Source of the DNA: Dehalococcoidales bacterium
GTDB lineage: Bacteria > Chloroflexota > Dehalococcoidia > Dehalococcoidales > RBG-16-60-22
Assembly: GCA_030628245.1 (NCBI GenBank)
Contig: DAOVRI010000097.1
Span: forward strand, 1-6,526
Length of the DNA: 6,526 bases
Direction: 5' to 3'
The notes beneath the pieces were generated by a model. It worked only from the letters and a program-made list of their open reading frames with translations. It did no database searches and had not been told where the DNA came from. Numbering within the stretch: position 1 is the first letter of the stretch; each line of letters starts with the position of its first letter. Both the position numbers and the translations under genes were made by a program. Below are positions 5,941 to 6,526 of this stretch, in pieces.

Positions 5941-5954
5941 TTAAGGGGATAGGG
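5930..5954 (+). promoter_or_regulatory. G-quadruplex motif over the methyltransferase RBS and start
   Basis: Four G-runs on the coding strand (5930-5933, 5936-5939, 5945-5948 and 5952-5954) are separated by loops of 2, 5 and 3 bases, meeting the common rule of four runs of at least three G with loops of 1-7. The third run is the core of the likely Shine-Dalgarno and the last includes the G of the GTG start. The motif is visible directly; folding or regulatory effect is not proven. Confidence 0.6.
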
Positions 5955-6526
5955 TGACCAGAGACATCTTCAACCAGATAGCTTCGGGGTGGTATAACTT
6001 CCGGCACCGCACCATCTTCCGCAACGAGCTTGAGGCGCTGGCGAAGCGGTGGCGGCAGGGCCGCTTGCTCAACGTGGGCTGCGCCCACGGTCCCGATTTC
6101 ATTCCTTTCAAAGACAGTTTCGAGCTGCACGGCGTGGATTTCTCGCCGAAGATGATAGAACTCGCCCGGAAGTACGCCGATAAATTTAAATTCAGCGTCA
6201 ATCTGCTGGATGCCGATGCCCGGAACCTCCCCTATGCCGATGATTCATTCGACCACGCAATAGCCGTGGCTACCTACCACCATATTGAAGATGACGGGGA
6301 AAGATTAAGGGCATTAATGGAATTATGGCGCGTGCTCAAGCCCGGCGGCGAGGCCTTTATCACCGTGTGGAATCGCTGGCAGCCCAGGTTCTGGCTCAAG
6401 ACCAAAAACGTGCTGGTTCCCTGGCGCAGCAAGGACAAGACCCTCTACCGCTATTACTACCTGTTCTCCCACCGCGAACTCGAGGGACTGACGCGGAAAG
6501 CCGGCTTCGAGGTGGTCAGTTCATCA
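5954..6526 (+). CDS. Trm9/ALKBH8-like SAM-dependent methyltransferase (3' end cut by window edge)
   Basis: 191 residues are visible and the frame is open to the right edge. The class I methyltransferase fold is shown by LLNVGCAHGPDF (38-49, SAM-binding motif I; the usual GCGxG reads GCAHG), acidic Asp62 in HGVDFSPKMIELA (59-71), DADARNLPYADDSFDHAIAVA (86-106) with HHI (109-111), and the RVLKPGG turn (126-132). Two later blocks, KNVLVPW (151-157) and LYRYYYLFSHRELEGL (164-179), recall the VPW and YYHLF-like stretches of Trm9/ALKBH8, which methylate carboxymethyluridine at tRNA position 34 to mcm5U. The opening IFNQIASGWYNFRHR (5-19) also fits that group. Trm9 assignment is by memory and eye; a generic methyltransferase remains possible. 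The GTG start is favoured because AAGGGG lies 5 nt upstream, a stop lies in frame at 5942-5944, and the next in-frame ATG would remove motif I. It is divergent from elp3, which gives the assignment added weight. Confidence 0.85.
   Translation, partial: MTRDIFNQIASGWYNFRHRTIFRNELEALAKRWRQGRLLNVGCAHGPDFIPFKDSFELHGVDFSPKMIELARKYADKFKFSVNLLDADARNLPYADDSFDHAIAVATYHHIEDDGERLRALMELWRVLKPGGEAFITVWNRWQPRFWLKTKNVLVPWRSKDKTLYRYYYLFSHRELEGLTRKAGFEVVSSS

Overview
The window looks like a chromosomal segment from an uncultured bacterium of the Dehalococcoidia (Chloroflexota). The main reason is the Elp3 gene: it is a short bacterial/archaeal-type Elp3 that lacks the long eukaryotic N-terminus and resembles, from memory, the characterised Dehalococcoides mccartyi enzyme. 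A DUF5667-type secreted protein and an RsbR-like PAS-STAS protein fit that group. Base composition is moderate and looks even across the window. Coding density is high, and no tRNA, rRNA, CRISPR array or transposase was seen. The assignment is an inference, because no database search was possible.

Layout. Positions 1-1380 (minus strand) hold a two-gene unit: a PAS-STAS sensor/regulator followed by subunit A of a 3-oxoacid-type CoA-transferase, which runs off the left edge. Between them lies a 15-bp tandem repeat that abuts the Shine-Dalgarno of the CoA-transferase. A 177-bp divergent promoter region (1381-1557) separates this unit from a plus-strand cluster: an MBL-fold metallo-hydrolase (1558-2346), a small four-helix membrane protein (2380-2799) and a minimal zincin metalloprotease (2780-3148) whose start overlaps the end of the membrane gene. 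After a 116-bp gap with a perfect 11-bp inverted repeat comes a secreted, mostly helical DUF5667-type protein (3265-4389). It ends only 11 bp from the stop of the convergent elp3 gene (4401-5795, minus strand).

Upstream of elp3 and divergent from it is a SAM-dependent methyltransferase (5954-6526, cut by the right edge) with features of the Trm9/ALKBH8 tRNA wobble-uridine methyltransferases. The 158-bp region between them contains elp3 promoter elements, two strong hairpins resembling a dispersed REP/MITE-like element, and a G-quadruplex motif over the methyltransferase ribosome-binding site and start codon.

How the genes may work together. Elp3 is known to install the carboxymethyl group on tRNA U34, and Trm9-type enzymes methylate that group to give mcm5U. 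The divergent pair therefore suggests a compact bacterial route to mcm5U34, in a domain where most species use MnmE/MnmG instead. This is the most interesting hypothesis in the window. The left-hand pair suggests a stressosome-like sensor made together with an acyl-CoA metabolic enzyme. The other genes have no clear common pathway.
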